A stretch of DNA of 49,013 nt from an uncultured Sphingobacteriales bacterium (lineage in GTDB: Bacteria > Bacteroidota > Bacteroidia > Chitinophagales > Chitinophagaceae), in assembly GCA_937871285.1 (NCBI GenBank), contig CALMQS010000081.1:1-49013 (forward strand). Direction: 5' to 3'. This document shows positions 18,069 to 27,266 of the stretch, one piece after another; position 1 is the stretch's first letter, and every line of letters begins with the position of its first letter. Both the position numbers and the translations under genes were made by a program. A model generated the notes under the pieces. The model was not told where the DNA came from. It saw only the letters and a program-made list of their open reading frames with translations, and ran no database searches.

Positions 18069-18674
18069 TCAATGTATCCTGTCGCCCCTTACTTCCACGC
18101 TTTGTATCACTTCCGCTTCATAAGCTAACCATTCCGCCCAGCGCTTTCTCACTTTGTCTTTGTCTATATAAGTTTCGGCCAGGTCAATGAATAAAGTGTA
18201 ATGCCCGGCTTCGCTTTCCATAAAGCGGCGGTAAAATTTACGCAGGTAGGCATCATCCAATCCTTCGCTCAGCCGTTTAAAGCGTTCGCAGCTCCGGGCT
18301 TCTATCAGGGCCATGGTGAGCAGTTGATCCAGAAACCGTTCTTCAGGACTGCCGCCTTTTTTCTGAAATTCGAGCAGCTTATTTACATAGATGTCTTTGC
18401 GTTGTTTGCCCAATGCCAGTCCGCGTTTCTGCAATTCGGCCAGTACCAGCCTGAAATGACCCCACTCTTCCGTAACGATGGGCGAGAGTTCGGTAACTAA
18501 TTTTGCTTTATCGGAATAACGTTGAATAAGGGTTATACAGGTAGTGGCCGCTTTTTGCTCGCAATAGGCATGGTCGGTGAGTATATCTTCGAGACGTATA
18601 CTTGCCAGGTTTACCCAGCGCGGGTCGGTAGGTAATTGCAGCCCCAGGATATTTTTTACATCATCTTCATTCAT
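18069..18674 (-). CDS. miaE: tRNA-(ms2io6A37) hydroxylase
   Basis: The 201-residue protein resembles MiaE, which hydroxylates the isopentenyl group of ms2i6A at tRNA position 37. It is a ferritin-like diiron protein. The expected ligands appear as DHAYCEQKA, EEWGHF, EARSCERF and ESEAGHY, about 30-50 residues apart in four helices. The frame is open 88 codons upstream of the chosen ATG at 18674. That extension has biased composition, overlaps the divergent DUF2945 gene and encodes a dispersed non-coding repeat, so the short start (MNEDDVKN) is preferred; it also gives the normal family length of about 200. Confidence 0.92.
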   Translation of the reverse strand: MNEDDVKNILGLQLPTDPRWVNLASIRLEDILTDHAYCEQKAATTCITLIQRYSDKAKLVTELSPIVTEEWGHFRLVLAELQKRGLALGKQRKDIYVNKLLEFQKKGGSPEERFLDQLLTMALIEARSCERFKRLSEGLDDAYLRKFYRRFMESEAGHYTLFIDLAETYIDKDKVRKRWAEWLAYEAEVIQSVEVRGDRIH

Positions 18675-18719
18675 GGGGTAAAAATAAGCGATTTGGGTAT
18701 CAGGTGAGTAACTGCTAAC

Positions 18720-18840
18720 AATAAGACGAAGGCTCCTTCGTTTTTTTGATTTGTGGTTTATGGTTGTATTTCGCCTCGGATTTCGGAATTTTAGTTTTCG
18801 GATTTTTAAATTTATCCGCCCCGGCGGACAGGTTCGGTTC
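18720..18840. repeat. Dispersed extragenic repeat (minus orientation), related to 45290-45480
   Basis: Read on the minus strand this stretch contains AAATCCGAAA, CCGAAATCCGAGGCGAA and CCATAAACCACAAATCA. The same order of words occurs in the plus strand near 45300-45475. A short hairpin ACGAAG/CTTCGT with a T run (18726-18747) and a palindrome TCCGCC/GGCGGA near 18819 are embedded. It is non-coding: it lies between the divergent miaE and DUF2945 genes. Confidence 0.55.
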
Positions 18841-18925
18841 CTGTAATTTATAATTTGGTACTTTCTGCCTGCTTCCTCACCATCTTCAGCATTACTTACC
18901 TTTAAGCAGCCAAAGCAATCACCAT

Positions 18926-19150
18926 ATGGCAAAATCATTTCAAACCGGCGATCATGTAAGCTGGAATTCGGAAGCGGGCCGGGTATCGGGCACGATCATT
19001 AAAGTGCATACCGCTGATTTTATATACAAGGGATATATCCATCATGCAACAAAGGAAGAACCGCAGTATGAAATAAAAAGCGATAAAAGCGATCACATTG
19101 CCGCGCATAAAGGTTCGGCGTTGCGGAAAATAAAAACAGCGAAACATTAA
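18926..19150 (+). CDS. DUF2945 (HVA1/TUDOR-like) small protein
   Basis: The 74-residue protein matches the DUF2945 family (hypervirulence-associated TUDOR-like domain): KSFQTGDHVSWNSEAGRVSGTI at the start, HATKEEPQYEIKSDKSDHIAAHKGSALRKI at the end. The fold is a small SH3-like beta barrel. The molecular role is unknown; homologues are small cytosolic proteins in soil bacteria and fungi. It is transcribed divergently from miaE. Confidence 0.85.
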   Translation: MAKSFQTGDHVSWNSEAGRVSGTIIKVHTADFIYKGYIHHATKEEPQYEIKSDKSDHIAAHKGSALRKIKTAKH

Positions 19151-19238
19151 AAGAAGTATTGAATGCTATGGAGCGGTGGGGCAGCAACAGCGTAAAAAGA
19201 TAATCAGGAAATAGCAGGACAGGAATAAAATAGCTGAA

Positions 19239-20057
19239 TTATTGCTTTAGTTCCATAACCGCCACCACCGGCAAATGATCTGAAGCGTAACGTTCGGGTA
19301 TTACCTGGTGCGAAACAACCGACAGGCGGTTGCTTTTTTGGTACATAATGAAGTCTATGGTTTTATCAGGGTTAATAACCGGGATGGTAAAATCGCAGGG
19401 GCTGCAGGTACGCGTAAATTGTTCATCTAAGATAGCAACAGGCTTCGAGCCGGGAACGGCATTAAAATCGCCGGCAATGATGAAAGGATGCTGAAAGGAG
19501 CGGGCAATGCGGTTAATGGCTTCTGCCTGTATGATGCGGTTCGTGTCGGTGCGCAAAGCGTCTAAGTGAGTGCTCCCGAATTGAAATTTAATACCGCCCG
19601 GTAAAGTTACCAATGCCGTGGCCAGTACCCTGGGTTCGCCTTTGGTTTCAGCAACCGTGGGAAGGGGGTGAACCTTCCCGTTCGACAAAGGGTATTTGGA
19701 CAGTATGGCCACGCCATAATCTCCCCCGTCATGATCAATGGCTTTGGCAAAAAACACCTGCATATTCAGCTTTTGAGCTAAAAGGCCTGCCTGGTCAATT
19801 TTGCCTGAGCGCGCTACATTTACATCAACTTCCTGAATGGCCACTATATCGGGGCTTTGCCGGCGGATAGCTTCTGCTATGGCATCCACATCAATGAACC
19901 CGGGTTTTGACGGCGGATTGCAATGGTGCAGGTTGTAGCTCATCACCCGTATAGTAGTTGTTGGATTACCTGCAGCAGGAGTGCCCGAAATTTTGGGGGC
20001 GCAGCCGTGCATTGCTGTTACGGCACAAAAAAAGAATAGAGCCTGTATGGTTCTCAT
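19239..20057 (-). CDS. Endonuclease/exonuclease/phosphatase family lipoprotein
   Basis: From the chosen start (20057) the 272-residue protein begins MRTIQALFFFCAVTAMHGC, a lipoprotein signal with Cys19, so it is envelope-anchored. The EEP fold motifs are all present: RVMSYNLHHCN, AIQEVDVN (catalytic Glu), IIAGDFNAVPGS (Asp/Asn pair) and the C-terminal SDHLPVVA. Such proteins hydrolyse phosphodiesters in nucleic acids, phosphoinositides or other substrates; the substrate cannot be read from sequence. The frame is open 19 codons further upstream, but this would bury the signal peptide. Confidence 0.88.
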   Translation of the reverse strand: MRTIQALFFFCAVTAMHGCAPKISGTPAAGNPTTTIRVMSYNLHHCNPPSKPGFIDVDAIAEAIRRQSPDIVAIQEVDVNVARSGKIDQAGLLAQKLNMQVFFAKAIDHDGGDYGVAILSKYPLSNGKVHPLPTVAETKGEPRVLATALVTLPGGIKFQFGSTHLDALRTDTNRIIQAEAINRIARSFQHPFIIAGDFNAVPGSKPVAILDEQFTRTCSPCDFTIPVINPDKTIDFIMYQKSNRLSVVSHQVIPERYASDHLPVVAVMELKQ

Positions 20058-20142
20058 TGCAGTAAGCACGCTTTTGCAAATGGTTGATTTTATATATAAA
20101 ATGGTTTGAAACACGGATGCTGCATATTTTTAACAATAGCGT

Positions 20143-21504
20143 TTAATACGCATCATTTAATGCAAACACCGGCTTCCGGTACATCCACTGCCCGCCTGTA
20201 AAATCGGGGAACTCCATGGTTTGATTGCCCAGCTCAATAGAGCTTTCACTCAATGGCGTAATGGCGCTCCAGGCCGCAGCATCGTATACGTCCATAGGCG
20301 TTGCTGTTTTTCGTTTGATGGATTCCACGAGCGCATGGATCACAAAAAAGTCCATTCCGCCATGCCCTGCGCCTGCCGATTCTTTGCTCCATCTTGCCCA
20401 CAGGGGATGGTCGTATTTATCTAACCAGGCCTTGGCATCATCCCATGCATGCGCTTTAGCCGATTTGTCTTCTATATACATACCGTTGTTTACGTCCATC
20501 CATAAACCCTGCGTGCCCTGTACCCGGAAGCCGAGAGAATAGGGTCTGGGCAGGTTGGTATCCAACTGCAGCAGGATGGTTTCTCCATTGGCACAACCGA
20601 TATGCGTAGTAACAACATCGCCTAATTTGAATTTAACTTTTGCATTGGGATGGCTTTCCCCGCCTTTCTTTACAATATAATTATGTAATCCTCTTGACTT
20701 GGTGGAAAAAGAATTTAATGTAATGAAACGGTTGCCCCTGTTAATGTTGATATAGTGCGCTATGGGGCCAATGCCATGTGTAGGGTACAGGTCGCCGTTA
20801 CGGTGAACGCCATGTTCCGTTCTCCAGCGGGCTTCGGAAAAAGCTTTTTCACCAAATTCAACGCCGTGCCCGTAAGGATGAACGCCATCATTGAATTTTA
20901 CTTCACGCAAATCGTGCTGGTATCCGCCCTGAAGGTGAATGAGCTCGCCCAGCAGGCCCTGGCGTACCATGTTCAATACGGCCATTACATCCCTGCGGTA
21001 GCAAACGTTTTCGAGCATCATTACATGGGCGTTATATTTTTCAGCGGCTTTTACAACATCCCAGTGATCCTGGAGCGTGATGCCCAGCACTACTTCCGTT
21101 CCCACATATTTAACCCCGGCTTCCAATGCACCAATGATCATGGGCTTATGCCATTCCCAGGGTGTTGCAATTACTATCCCGTCTACTTTTTCCGTATCCA
21201 GCATTTTTTTCCAGGCATAATTATCCCCGGTATACACAACGGGCATTTTCTTACCGCTTTTTGAGATCAGTTCTTTTGCTGATTTCAGCATGCGCTCATC
21301 TATATCACAAATGGCAATAAGGTCCACATCATCTCTTCTCAGCAGCAGGTCAAGATGGTTCTGTCCCCGCAGGCCTACGCCAATGACCGCCATTTTTACT
21401 TTGGGGTCGGCGCTTCTTTTTCCTGCAAATAAGGTGGCGGTGGGTAATACGGCAAGCGAGGCGGCTGCCAGGCCCGCGTTTCTTACAAATGCTTTCCTGT
21501 TCAT
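20143..21504 (-). CDS. Exported Gfo/Idh/MocA protein, GH109-like
   Basis: The 453-residue protein has an N-terminal export signal (NRKAFVRNAGLAAASLAVLP, Tat-like). A Rossmann NAD-binding motif follows (MAVIGVGLRGQNHL, near residue 40). The rest closely recalls family GH109 alpha-N-acetylgalactosaminidases, which use a bound NAD in a redox-assisted hydrolysis: EWHKPMIIGALEAGVKYVGTEV, ENVCYRRDVMAVLNMVRQG, LQGGYQHDLREV and DLYPTHGIGPIAHY. It closes the sialic-acid locus, 372 bases after the sialidase, so removal of a GalNAc (as in mucin O-glycans) is a plausible role. A dehydrogenase function cannot be excluded. Confidence 0.85.
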   Translation of the reverse strand: MNRKAFVRNAGLAAASLAVLPTATLFAGKRSADPKVKMAVIGVGLRGQNHLDLLLRRDDVDLIAICDIDERMLKSAKELISKSGKKMPVVYTGDNYAWKKMLDTEKVDGIVIATPWEWHKPMIIGALEAGVKYVGTEVVLGITLQDHWDVVKAAEKYNAHVMMLENVCYRRDVMAVLNMVRQGLLGELIHLQGGYQHDLREVKFNDGVHPYGHGVEFGEKAFSEARWRTEHGVHRNGDLYPTHGIGPIAHYININRGNRFITLNSFSTKSRGLHNYIVKKGGESHPNAKVKFKLGDVVTTHIGCANGETILLQLDTNLPRPYSLGFRVQGTQGLWMDVNNGMYIEDKSAKAHAWDDAKAWLDKYDHPLWARWSKESAGAGHGGMDFFVIHALVESIKRKTATPMDVYDAAAWSAITPLSESSIELGNQTMEFPDFTGGQWMYRKPVFALNDAY

Positions 21505-21876
21505 ATGGTTTTGTTTATGCGTTGCCGGTTGTTTTAGTAATTATCAATGGCAACGCTGTACTGAAATTACTATAATAATCTGCAACCGGTATATGCAAAC
21601 GGTTGCGCAAAATACAGATCAGTGCATTAACCTGCCGTTTTGTTTCCGGTAGCGGTCCAATGATAAGGCCGTAAGCCTGTCTGTATATTGTAACTCCGGA
21701 ATTTATTCCGGCGATGAGGCATACTAAAACGTCACTGAGTGCCGCAGGTACGATATATACCATTTTAATCCAAACTTTCATTAGTTCCGATACCTGAAGC
21801 TGTCTGAAAATGATTGCTGTTACTTCTAATAAAATCCGGCATCTGTGGCAAAATGAATGTTCATTCTCCCACATTT
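21505..21876. other. Spacer between sialidase and GH109-like gene, with inverted repeats
   Basis: A minus-strand open frame (21515-21886) fills the space but matches nothing I recognise and has no signal or domain; I treat it as non-coding. Close to the GH109-like gene lie two perfect inverted repeats: GCGTTGCC/GGCAACGC (21519-21526/21549-21556) and GCAACCG/CGGTTGC (21582-21588/21600-21606). The latter contains a LacI-operator-like core GCAAACGGTTGC (21595-21606). A separate regulated promoter for the downstream gene is possible. Confidence 0.45.
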
Positions 21877-23043
21877 TTATTTCCATTTCACCGCGGTGAA
21901 AACAATGGTTGCATAACCATCTTTCTCATAGAGTATTCCTATTTCTTTCTTTGTTATGTTTACGATATCGGAATAAGCGGCATAATCCCTTGAATCATTT
22001 TCACTTTTGGCAATTACCATATTCTTTTTCCATGTTTTGCCGTCATCATAGCTAATGCGCAGGGTAAGGTTATCTCTTCGCTTCGTATCTGCAGCATTGC
22101 AAAAGGCGATAATGTTTCCCTTCTTTTTCTTACCGATAGTTAAAATACTTCCCTGGTTAACGGGGTCAGGAAGATTGTTATCAAAATAAGTGGTATCCCA
22201 GGTGGCGCCGCCATCGCTGCTTATGGAAACGATCCTTGCCCGGATATCTCCTTTCTGGTTGCGGCTGTTCATCATGAGCTTGCTACCGGACAGTTCCGCT
22301 GCTATAGATTCATTGCTTCCCGGAAGGTTAACGGTTTGGCCCAGGTGAAAGGTTTTGCCATGATCGTCTGTATAAAAACCATGCGCCTGGTAATCGGCAA
22401 ACTGCGGTTGCGGGTTGCCGGCAGAATGGTTGGCTGCTATAAAAATGCGGCCTTTGTATTTGCCTGTGCTGAATTGCATGGCATGACCGGGCGTGTTGGC
22501 ATAGCTGCGCCAGTCTTCCGGAAAGTTATACGCCGGGTTTACCTGCGGTTGTTGCGGACGGTGTGTTTGTATAGTAATATTCACCGGTTCACTCCAGGTA
22601 ATGCCATTGTCGGCTGATGTTTTGTACCACACTTCCCTCAGGCCTTTTCCTTTTCTTACTTCTCCTTCGTGATTATTGCCTGTATTGTAAAACAAAAAAA
22701 TTATTCCCTGAGGATAAGCAGGATCGGTGAGGTCCACCACCGGCGCGGGATTGCCGGCCTGCAGGGTATCCACATCAACAATTGTTTGCAGAGCGCTCCA
22801 TGTTTTTCCTTTATCGCTGCTGCGTTTTGCAACAATATTAATATCGCCAAAATCGCCTGCGCCGTGCACACGGCCTTCTGCAAAAGCCAGTAAATCGCCA
22901 TTGGGTAATCCAATGATGGCAGGAATGCGGTAGCTTTTATGTCCTTCCGTGCCGGATACAAAAACAGGAATATCTTTTACCTGTGCGAACGGGGCGGTAA
23001 TAAAAAGAAACAAAGCGATTGCTGTAACTGCTGTTTTTTTCAT
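21877..23043 (-). CDS. nanH: Exo-alpha-sialidase (GH33)
   Basis: The 388-residue enzyme removes terminal sialic acid from glycans. A signal peptide ends near residue 20 (APFAQ). The catalytic arginine motif YRIP is at residues 38-41, followed by AFAEGR and the acidic GDFGDIN. Five Asp-boxes mark the six-bladed propeller: SSDKGKTW (75-82), SADNGITW, YTDDHGKTF, SSDGGATW and SYDDGKTW. The start codon overlaps the stop of the sialate O-acetylesterase gene by four bases (ATGA), so the two are translationally coupled: de-O-acetylation opens substrates to this sialidase. Confidence 0.96.
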   Translation of the reverse strand: MKKTAVTAIALFLFITAPFAQVKDIPVFVSGTEGHKSYRIPAIIGLPNGDLLAFAEGRVHGAGDFGDINIVAKRSSDKGKTWSALQTIVDVDTLQAGNPAPVVDLTDPAYPQGIIFLFYNTGNNHEGEVRKGKGLREVWYKTSADNGITWSEPVNITIQTHRPQQPQVNPAYNFPEDWRSYANTPGHAMQFSTGKYKGRIFIAANHSAGNPQPQFADYQAHGFYTDDHGKTFHLGQTVNLPGSNESIAAELSGSKLMMNSRNQKGDIRARIVSISSDGGATWDTTYFDNNLPDPVNQGSILTIGKKKKGNIIAFCNAADTKRRDNLTLRISYDDGKTWKKNMVIAKSENDSRDYAAYSDIVNITKKEIGILYEKDGYATIVFTAVKWK

Positions 23044-24680
23044 AATACATTTATTTTAAAAGTTGATGCCGGTAGCTCTTCCGAATTCACGAGGTTGGCA
23101 TTTGTAAAAGGCTGCCAGCCGTAATAAATAAATGCGGGTTTTTCTTTTGCGGCTATGATGATCTTATTTTTTTGAATAGTAGCTTTTGTTTCCTCCTTCC
23201 CGTTTATTGAAAATCCGGTTACCGCTTCTCTATCGCTTGTGCGCAGTCCTTCTGCCGTGTAGCGAAACGTAATTACAATATTACCATTTATATATTTTGC
23301 ATGCAGTGGCAACGGCCCGGAAGGAACAATGTTTCTTTTATAGGTATAATGCAGCGCCCACCTGGCCAGGCGTTCTCCTACCGTTTTTTTGTTGGTAGGG
23401 TGTACATCGTTTTTAAAACCAATATCGCTGCAAACTGCCATGCCGCCATTTTTTACTTCATCTAAAAGCTTGCGCTGCTCATCCCGGAATTGCGGCCAGT
23501 AATGCGATGGATATTTAGCCGTATCAATAGACGACAACTGCACCCAGTAAAAAGGCATCGCAGGTTGTTTCCCTTCCGGGGCGGCAGCCTGCCTGTCCGG
23601 TAGGCAGGGCAGCCATTTTTGCCGGTAGTCATTGATCATCAAATGAAGCAGGTTCCTGTATTCTTCAACTCGTGGCAGTTCCAGCGCATTGCTTTCACCC
23701 TGGTACCAAAGTATACCCTTTATGGGCATGGCAATAATGGGAGCAACTCCGCCTGCATAAGCGAAACCGGGTTTGTAGGCATGATTTAAACCCAAATCAT
23801 CTCCATAGCCGTTTACATTATTGCCTACGTTTTGCTTAGCTCTTTCCCTTACCCATTCCGGGAGATTGTTATTTTCTAACCAGTTGCCTTTTACTTTTAC
23901 TGAAAATTGTTTACTGTTTTGCAAAGCATCACGACTGATAAAGGTTTCGATGGGCGCGCCGCCAATAGACAGGTTGATCAAACCTACAGGCACATTTTCG
24001 CTTGCCACAATATGTTTTGCAAAATAATAGCCCACAGCAGTCATAGGCTTTACCGTGTTGCTATCGCATTGCTGCCAGTCCGCATCTGCATAAAAATCCT
24101 CGGTATTCAGTCTTTTATTTAATGAATCCGTATAAGCAACGCCATACACATATCTCCCCGCAGGTGCAGGATTGTATAATCTTATCAGTGGCTGATTGGC
24201 ATACTTTATCTCTTCTTTAAAATGCATTTCTTTTATCATCGGCCATTCCATATTGGACTGGCCGGAACAAACCCATACATCACCGATCAGGATGTTTTTT
24301 AGCTCAATGGTTTCCTTCCTGTTTTTAATATAGATGATTTGGGGAGCAGCGTTTGCCTTTTGCTTTTTAAAATATACACTCCAGGATGAATCAGCTTTTA
24401 TAATGCAGCTTTTTTCTTCTGTGGCAAAACCGCTCAAAACCGTATCACCCGGGTTTCCTTTTCCCCAGATATGCACCGGCTGATCTCTTTGTAAAACCAT
24501 ATTGTCTGAAAAAATATCCGCTATCTGAAATTGTGCAAATATAGCAGCCGGTATAAGCAACAAGCCTGTTAAAAATAAAGCTATCTCCCTGGTTGTACTT
24601 TTTGCGGATGACTGCTGCCGGTAGTATGCTTTCGCCGGAGCGGGGTAATCACTTTTTTTTATAGTAATGATCGTTTTCAA
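23040..24680 (-). CDS. nanS: Sialate O-acetylesterase (SGNH)
   Basis: The 546-residue protein removes O-acetyl groups from sialic acids. The N-terminus has an unusually long polar stretch (about 32 residues) before the hydrophobic signal (IALFLTGLLLIPAAIFAQ); no later Met offers a shorter start. The SGNH nucleophile is Ser142 in WVCSGQSNMEW, and the catalytic Asp/His pair is in DVHPTNKKTVG. WYQGESNA is the family oxyanion block. A palindromic insert (23588-23608) encodes a CLPDRQA stretch between conserved segments and looks foreign to the family. The gene is coupled to nanH downstream and lies 43 bases after the 2-epimerase gene. Confidence 0.92.
   Translation of the reverse strand: MKTIITIKKSDYPAPAKAYYRQQSSAKSTTREIALFLTGLLLIPAAIFAQFQIADIFSDNMVLQRDQPVHIWGKGNPGDTVLSGFATEEKSCIIKADSSWSVYFKKQKANAAPQIIYIKNRKETIELKNILIGDVWVCSGQSNMEWPMIKEMHFKEEIKYANQPLIRLYNPAPAGRYVYGVAYTDSLNKRLNTEDFYADADWQQCDSNTVKPMTAVGYYFAKHIVASENVPVGLINLSIGGAPIETFISRDALQNSKQFSVKVKGNWLENNNLPEWVRERAKQNVGNNVNGYGDDLGLNHAYKPGFAYAGGVAPIIAMPIKGILWYQGESNALELPRVEEYRNLLHLMINDYRQKWLPCLPDRQAAAPEGKQPAMPFYWVQLSSIDTAKYPSHYWPQFRDEQRKLLDEVKNGGMAVCSDIGFKNDVHPTNKKTVGERLARWALHYTYKRNIVPSGPLPLHAKYINGNIVITFRYTAEGLRTSDREAVTGFSINGKEETKATIQKNKIIIAAKEKPAFIYYGWQPFTNANLVNSEELPASTFKINVL
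23588..23608. repeat. Palindromic element inserted inside a coding sequence
   Basis: CCTGCCT (23588-23594) and AGGCAGG (23602-23608) flank GTCCGGT. The element is in frame within the O-acetylesterase gene and encodes CLPDRQA, a peptide that I associate from memory with palindrome insertions in other Bacteroidota proteins. Confidence 0.6.
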
Positions 24681-24723
24681 AATTCATACAATATTTTTAT
24701 GCTCAGCCTGCCTGAATTTACTT

Positions 24724-25920
24724 TTATTTCCGGTCATTAATTGATAAATGATCTTCCAGCAGTTTTGCGCAATACCACTCCTGCCTGGGCAGGTGAAACG
24801 GGCCTTTGAATAAATTTCCTTTAGCGGTTTGTGCAACGCTTCCATCGCGGTGCAGATAACCGAACCATTCACCGTTTTCCTTATCATGAAAGTGCTGATA
24901 GGAATAATCATGCACGAGCTTATGCCACCTGGCATATTTTTCATCACCTGTTAACAGGTAAGCCAGCAATGTGGCAATGATCGTTTCATTGTGGGGCCAC
25001 CAGAATTTCATATCCTGCCAGTATTCCTGAACGGGTTTGTTGTACACATCGCGGAAATATAAAATACCGCCATGCGTCGTATCCCATCCGCGTTCCCACA
25101 TGTAATCCAGCATTTTACAGCCCAGCGCAATCAAATGCGGGTCGTTGTTACGGTATCTGGCTTCGTGCAAAATAAACCAGGCGCCTTCAATGGCATGTCC
25201 GGGGTTGAGCGTTCTGCCGTCAATATGATCAATGATGCTGCCATCGGGCGCTACCTGTTCCATTACACACCTGATATCATCCTTTATAAAATATCTTTCT
25301 ATTTCTTCGATCCATTTTGAGATTAAGCCATCACAACGATCGTCACCAATCGTTTCCCTCAACTGTTGCGCCGTATTCATCATGATCATGGGTACTCCAA
25401 TACCCATAGAAGGCCTTGTATTGGTAAACTTTGGTTGTAGTAAACCGGGTGTTGTTGCATACTCAATGCATTTCCCAAAAACAAATCTTGCTTTCTCCGC
25501 TGCTTCTTTATCTCCGCTGGCTTTGGCGTAAGCTGCGGCGGCAATTACATAAAACGTTTCGGAGAAAAAATACCTCCTTTTACGTAAAGGTCTTCCGTCA
25601 CGGGTAACATGAAAAAACATTTGCCCATCCCTGTCAAAACAATGTTTATTCAAAAAATCATAACCTGATTTCGCACCTTCTAACCATTCCTGCTTTTTTT
25701 CTACGGTATTGTATAAAGTAGAAAGCAGCCAGGTTGCCCTTCCCTGTATCCACACCGCTTTATCATCATCAATGAGCGAGCCATCGGCATCTCTCATTAA
25801 TAAGAAACCGCCATGTTCTTTGTCAAAAGAGCGGGGGAACCAAAACGGCACGGTATCATTGAGCAGTTGATTACTGTAAAACCTTTTAAGATCCTTTAAA
25901 TCGTTTGCTGTATAATGCAT
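24724..25920 (-). CDS. nanE: AGE-type N-acylglucosamine 2-epimerase
   Basis: The 398-residue enzyme belongs to the (alpha/alpha)6-barrel AGE/renin-binding-protein family and would interconvert ManNAc and GlcNAc. Family motifs: GGFLLMRDADGSLIDDDKAVWIQGRATWLLSTLYN, DHIDGRTLNPGHAIEGAWFILHE, WWPHNETIIATL and the C-terminal YLHRDGSVAQTAKGNLFKGPFHLPR. It is cytosolic. This epimerase, unrelated to proteobacterial NanE, acts on unphosphorylated sugar, which explains the absence of a ManNAc kinase gene from the locus. The gene is 70 bases after the transporter gene and 43 before the esterase gene. Confidence 0.94.
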   Translation of the reverse strand: MHYTANDLKDLKRFYSNQLLNDTVPFWFPRSFDKEHGGFLLMRDADGSLIDDDKAVWIQGRATWLLSTLYNTVEKKQEWLEGAKSGYDFLNKHCFDRDGQMFFHVTRDGRPLRKRRYFFSETFYVIAAAAYAKASGDKEAAEKARFVFGKCIEYATTPGLLQPKFTNTRPSMGIGVPMIMMNTAQQLRETIGDDRCDGLISKWIEEIERYFIKDDIRCVMEQVAPDGSIIDHIDGRTLNPGHAIEGAWFILHEARYRNNDPHLIALGCKMLDYMWERGWDTTHGGILYFRDVYNKPVQEYWQDMKFWWPHNETIIATLLAYLLTGDEKYARWHKLVHDYSYQHFHDKENGEWFGYLHRDGSVAQTAKGNLFKGPFHLPRQEWYCAKLLEDHLSINDRK

Positions 25921-25990
25921 GATCTGTTTTGATAAGATGGTTTTATAATGTTGCTGATTTTATGAAGGGCCTTTTTTCCACTTCCAAAAA

Positions 25991-27253
25991 TCAGGAATGA
26001 TTGTTTTTGGCCGGCTCATCAAAATCATTTGCTTTTGGCCGCAGAAAGGATACCTGGATGATGAGCGCCACCAGTACAATAGCCGAAAGCATGGCGAAAC
26101 TTTTTCCCAGGTTGCCCGCATCGGTTGATTTTCCCAGCCAGTCTGTAACCAAAGCACCCGCAAATACCCCTGTCATGTTCATCAGTCCATACGCGGTTGC
26201 CCTGTATTTAGCCGAAACGAACTGGCAAAGGATAGGCATATTATTGGCATCAAACATACCAAAGCCAAAGCCAAAGCAAAAGGCGGCGCCAATAACATGA
26301 AACATAGAATGACCATAGCCCACCAGCAATAGCGAAGGAATGGTTAAGGCCAGCCCTATGGCGCTGGTATAAATCCTTCCCCTGATATTTTTTTGCACCC
26401 AGCGGTCAGATAATATCCCCCCGAAAATTACACCGAGGAAGGAAGAGGCGGCAATTGTGATCGTTGAAAGCGGCCCGGCCAAAGACATGTCAATGCCCAG
26501 GTTCTTTGCGAACAAAGTAGGCAGCCAGTTTTTAACACCCCATCCCGGAAGACTGGGCACGGCAAAGTAGAAGAGAATGATCCAAAAGGCAATATTGGAA
26601 AAAAGCAATCCTAATCCTTTAAACAGAGAAGCTTTTTCTTTTATGATGTTATTAGTTGCACGTGTTAGCTCCGGTGATTTTTTCTCATGTAAAAAAAGAA
26701 TTAAAATAAAGGAATACACTATTCCGATGATCCCAAAATAATGAAAAGCAGATTGCCAGGAATAGTTGGATGCAATGGTGGCGCCAAAGCCGCCTAACGC
26801 CTGACCCATGTATAAGCCGGTCATATGAATGCCAATAGCCAGCGACCTTGTTTTTGAAGTATGATAGTCGGCAATCAGTGAAAGTCCTGCAGGTATGTAC
26901 AAAGCTTCGCTTACGCCCATAATTGCCCTGAGCCAGTATAACTGGTTAAAGTTTTCGCTGTAGCCCATCATATAGGTTACCCCGCTCCAAACAAAAAGGC
27001 TTATCACGATGAGCCATTTCCTGTTGATCCGGTCGGCTATCATGCCCGCCACCGGACTCATGAAACCATATATCCAGAGGAAGATAGCCATCAGCCTTCC
27101 AAAATCCCTTGCCTCTCTCAGTTCCACGATATCAATCATCATAGAGGGCTGCATGGTGCTGAGCATCTGCCTGTCCATATAATTGAGCAGCGCTACCACC
27201 CACAAGAGCCCAACCACAATCCAGGGATAGTTTTTTGAATGTTTCATTTGCAT
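25991..27253 (-). CDS. nanT: MFS transporter, probable sialic-acid importer
   Basis: The protein has about 420 residues and 12 predicted membrane segments. The MFS signature between helices 2 and 3 appears as GMIADRINRKWLIV, and the N-terminal LNYMDRQMLS motif is typical of the anion:cation symporter group that holds hexuronate and sialate carriers. The open frame continues 12 codons upstream, but that part is repeat DNA from the array beginning at 27267, so ATG at 27253 (MQMKHSK) or 27247 is preferred. It lies between sialate lyase/mutarotase and 2-epimerase genes, as nanT does in Bacteroides nan operons; the substrate is inferred from that. Confidence 0.88.
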   Translation of the reverse strand: MQMKHSKNYPWIVVGLLWVVALLNYMDRQMLSTMQPSMMIDIVELREARDFGRLMAIFLWIYGFMSPVAGMIADRINRKWLIVISLFVWSGVTYMMGYSENFNQLYWLRAIMGVSEALYIPAGLSLIADYHTSKTRSLAIGIHMTGLYMGQALGGFGATIASNYSWQSAFHYFGIIGIVYSFILILFLHEKKSPELTRATNNIIKEKASLFKGLGLLFSNIAFWIILFYFAVPSLPGWGVKNWLPTLFAKNLGIDMSLAGPLSTITIAASSFLGVIFGGILSDRWVQKNIRGRIYTSAIGLALTIPSLLLVGYGHSMFHVIGAAFCFGFGFGMFDANNMPILCQFVSAKYRATAYGLMNMTGVFAGALVTDWLGKSTDAGNLGKSFAMLSAIVLVALIIQVSFLRPKANDFDEPAKNNHS

Positions 27254-27266
27254 ATCACTCGTTTTT

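Noticed and set aside
18675..18938. N-terminal extension of miaE by 88 codons
   Set aside because: It is non-homologous, repeat-derived and overlaps the divergent DUF2945 gene; the shorter start gives the normal MiaE length.
21515..21886. 123-codon minus-strand frame between sialidase and GH109-like gene
   Set aside because: No domain or family resemblance, it overlaps the end of nanH, and it contains the inverted repeats of a likely control region.
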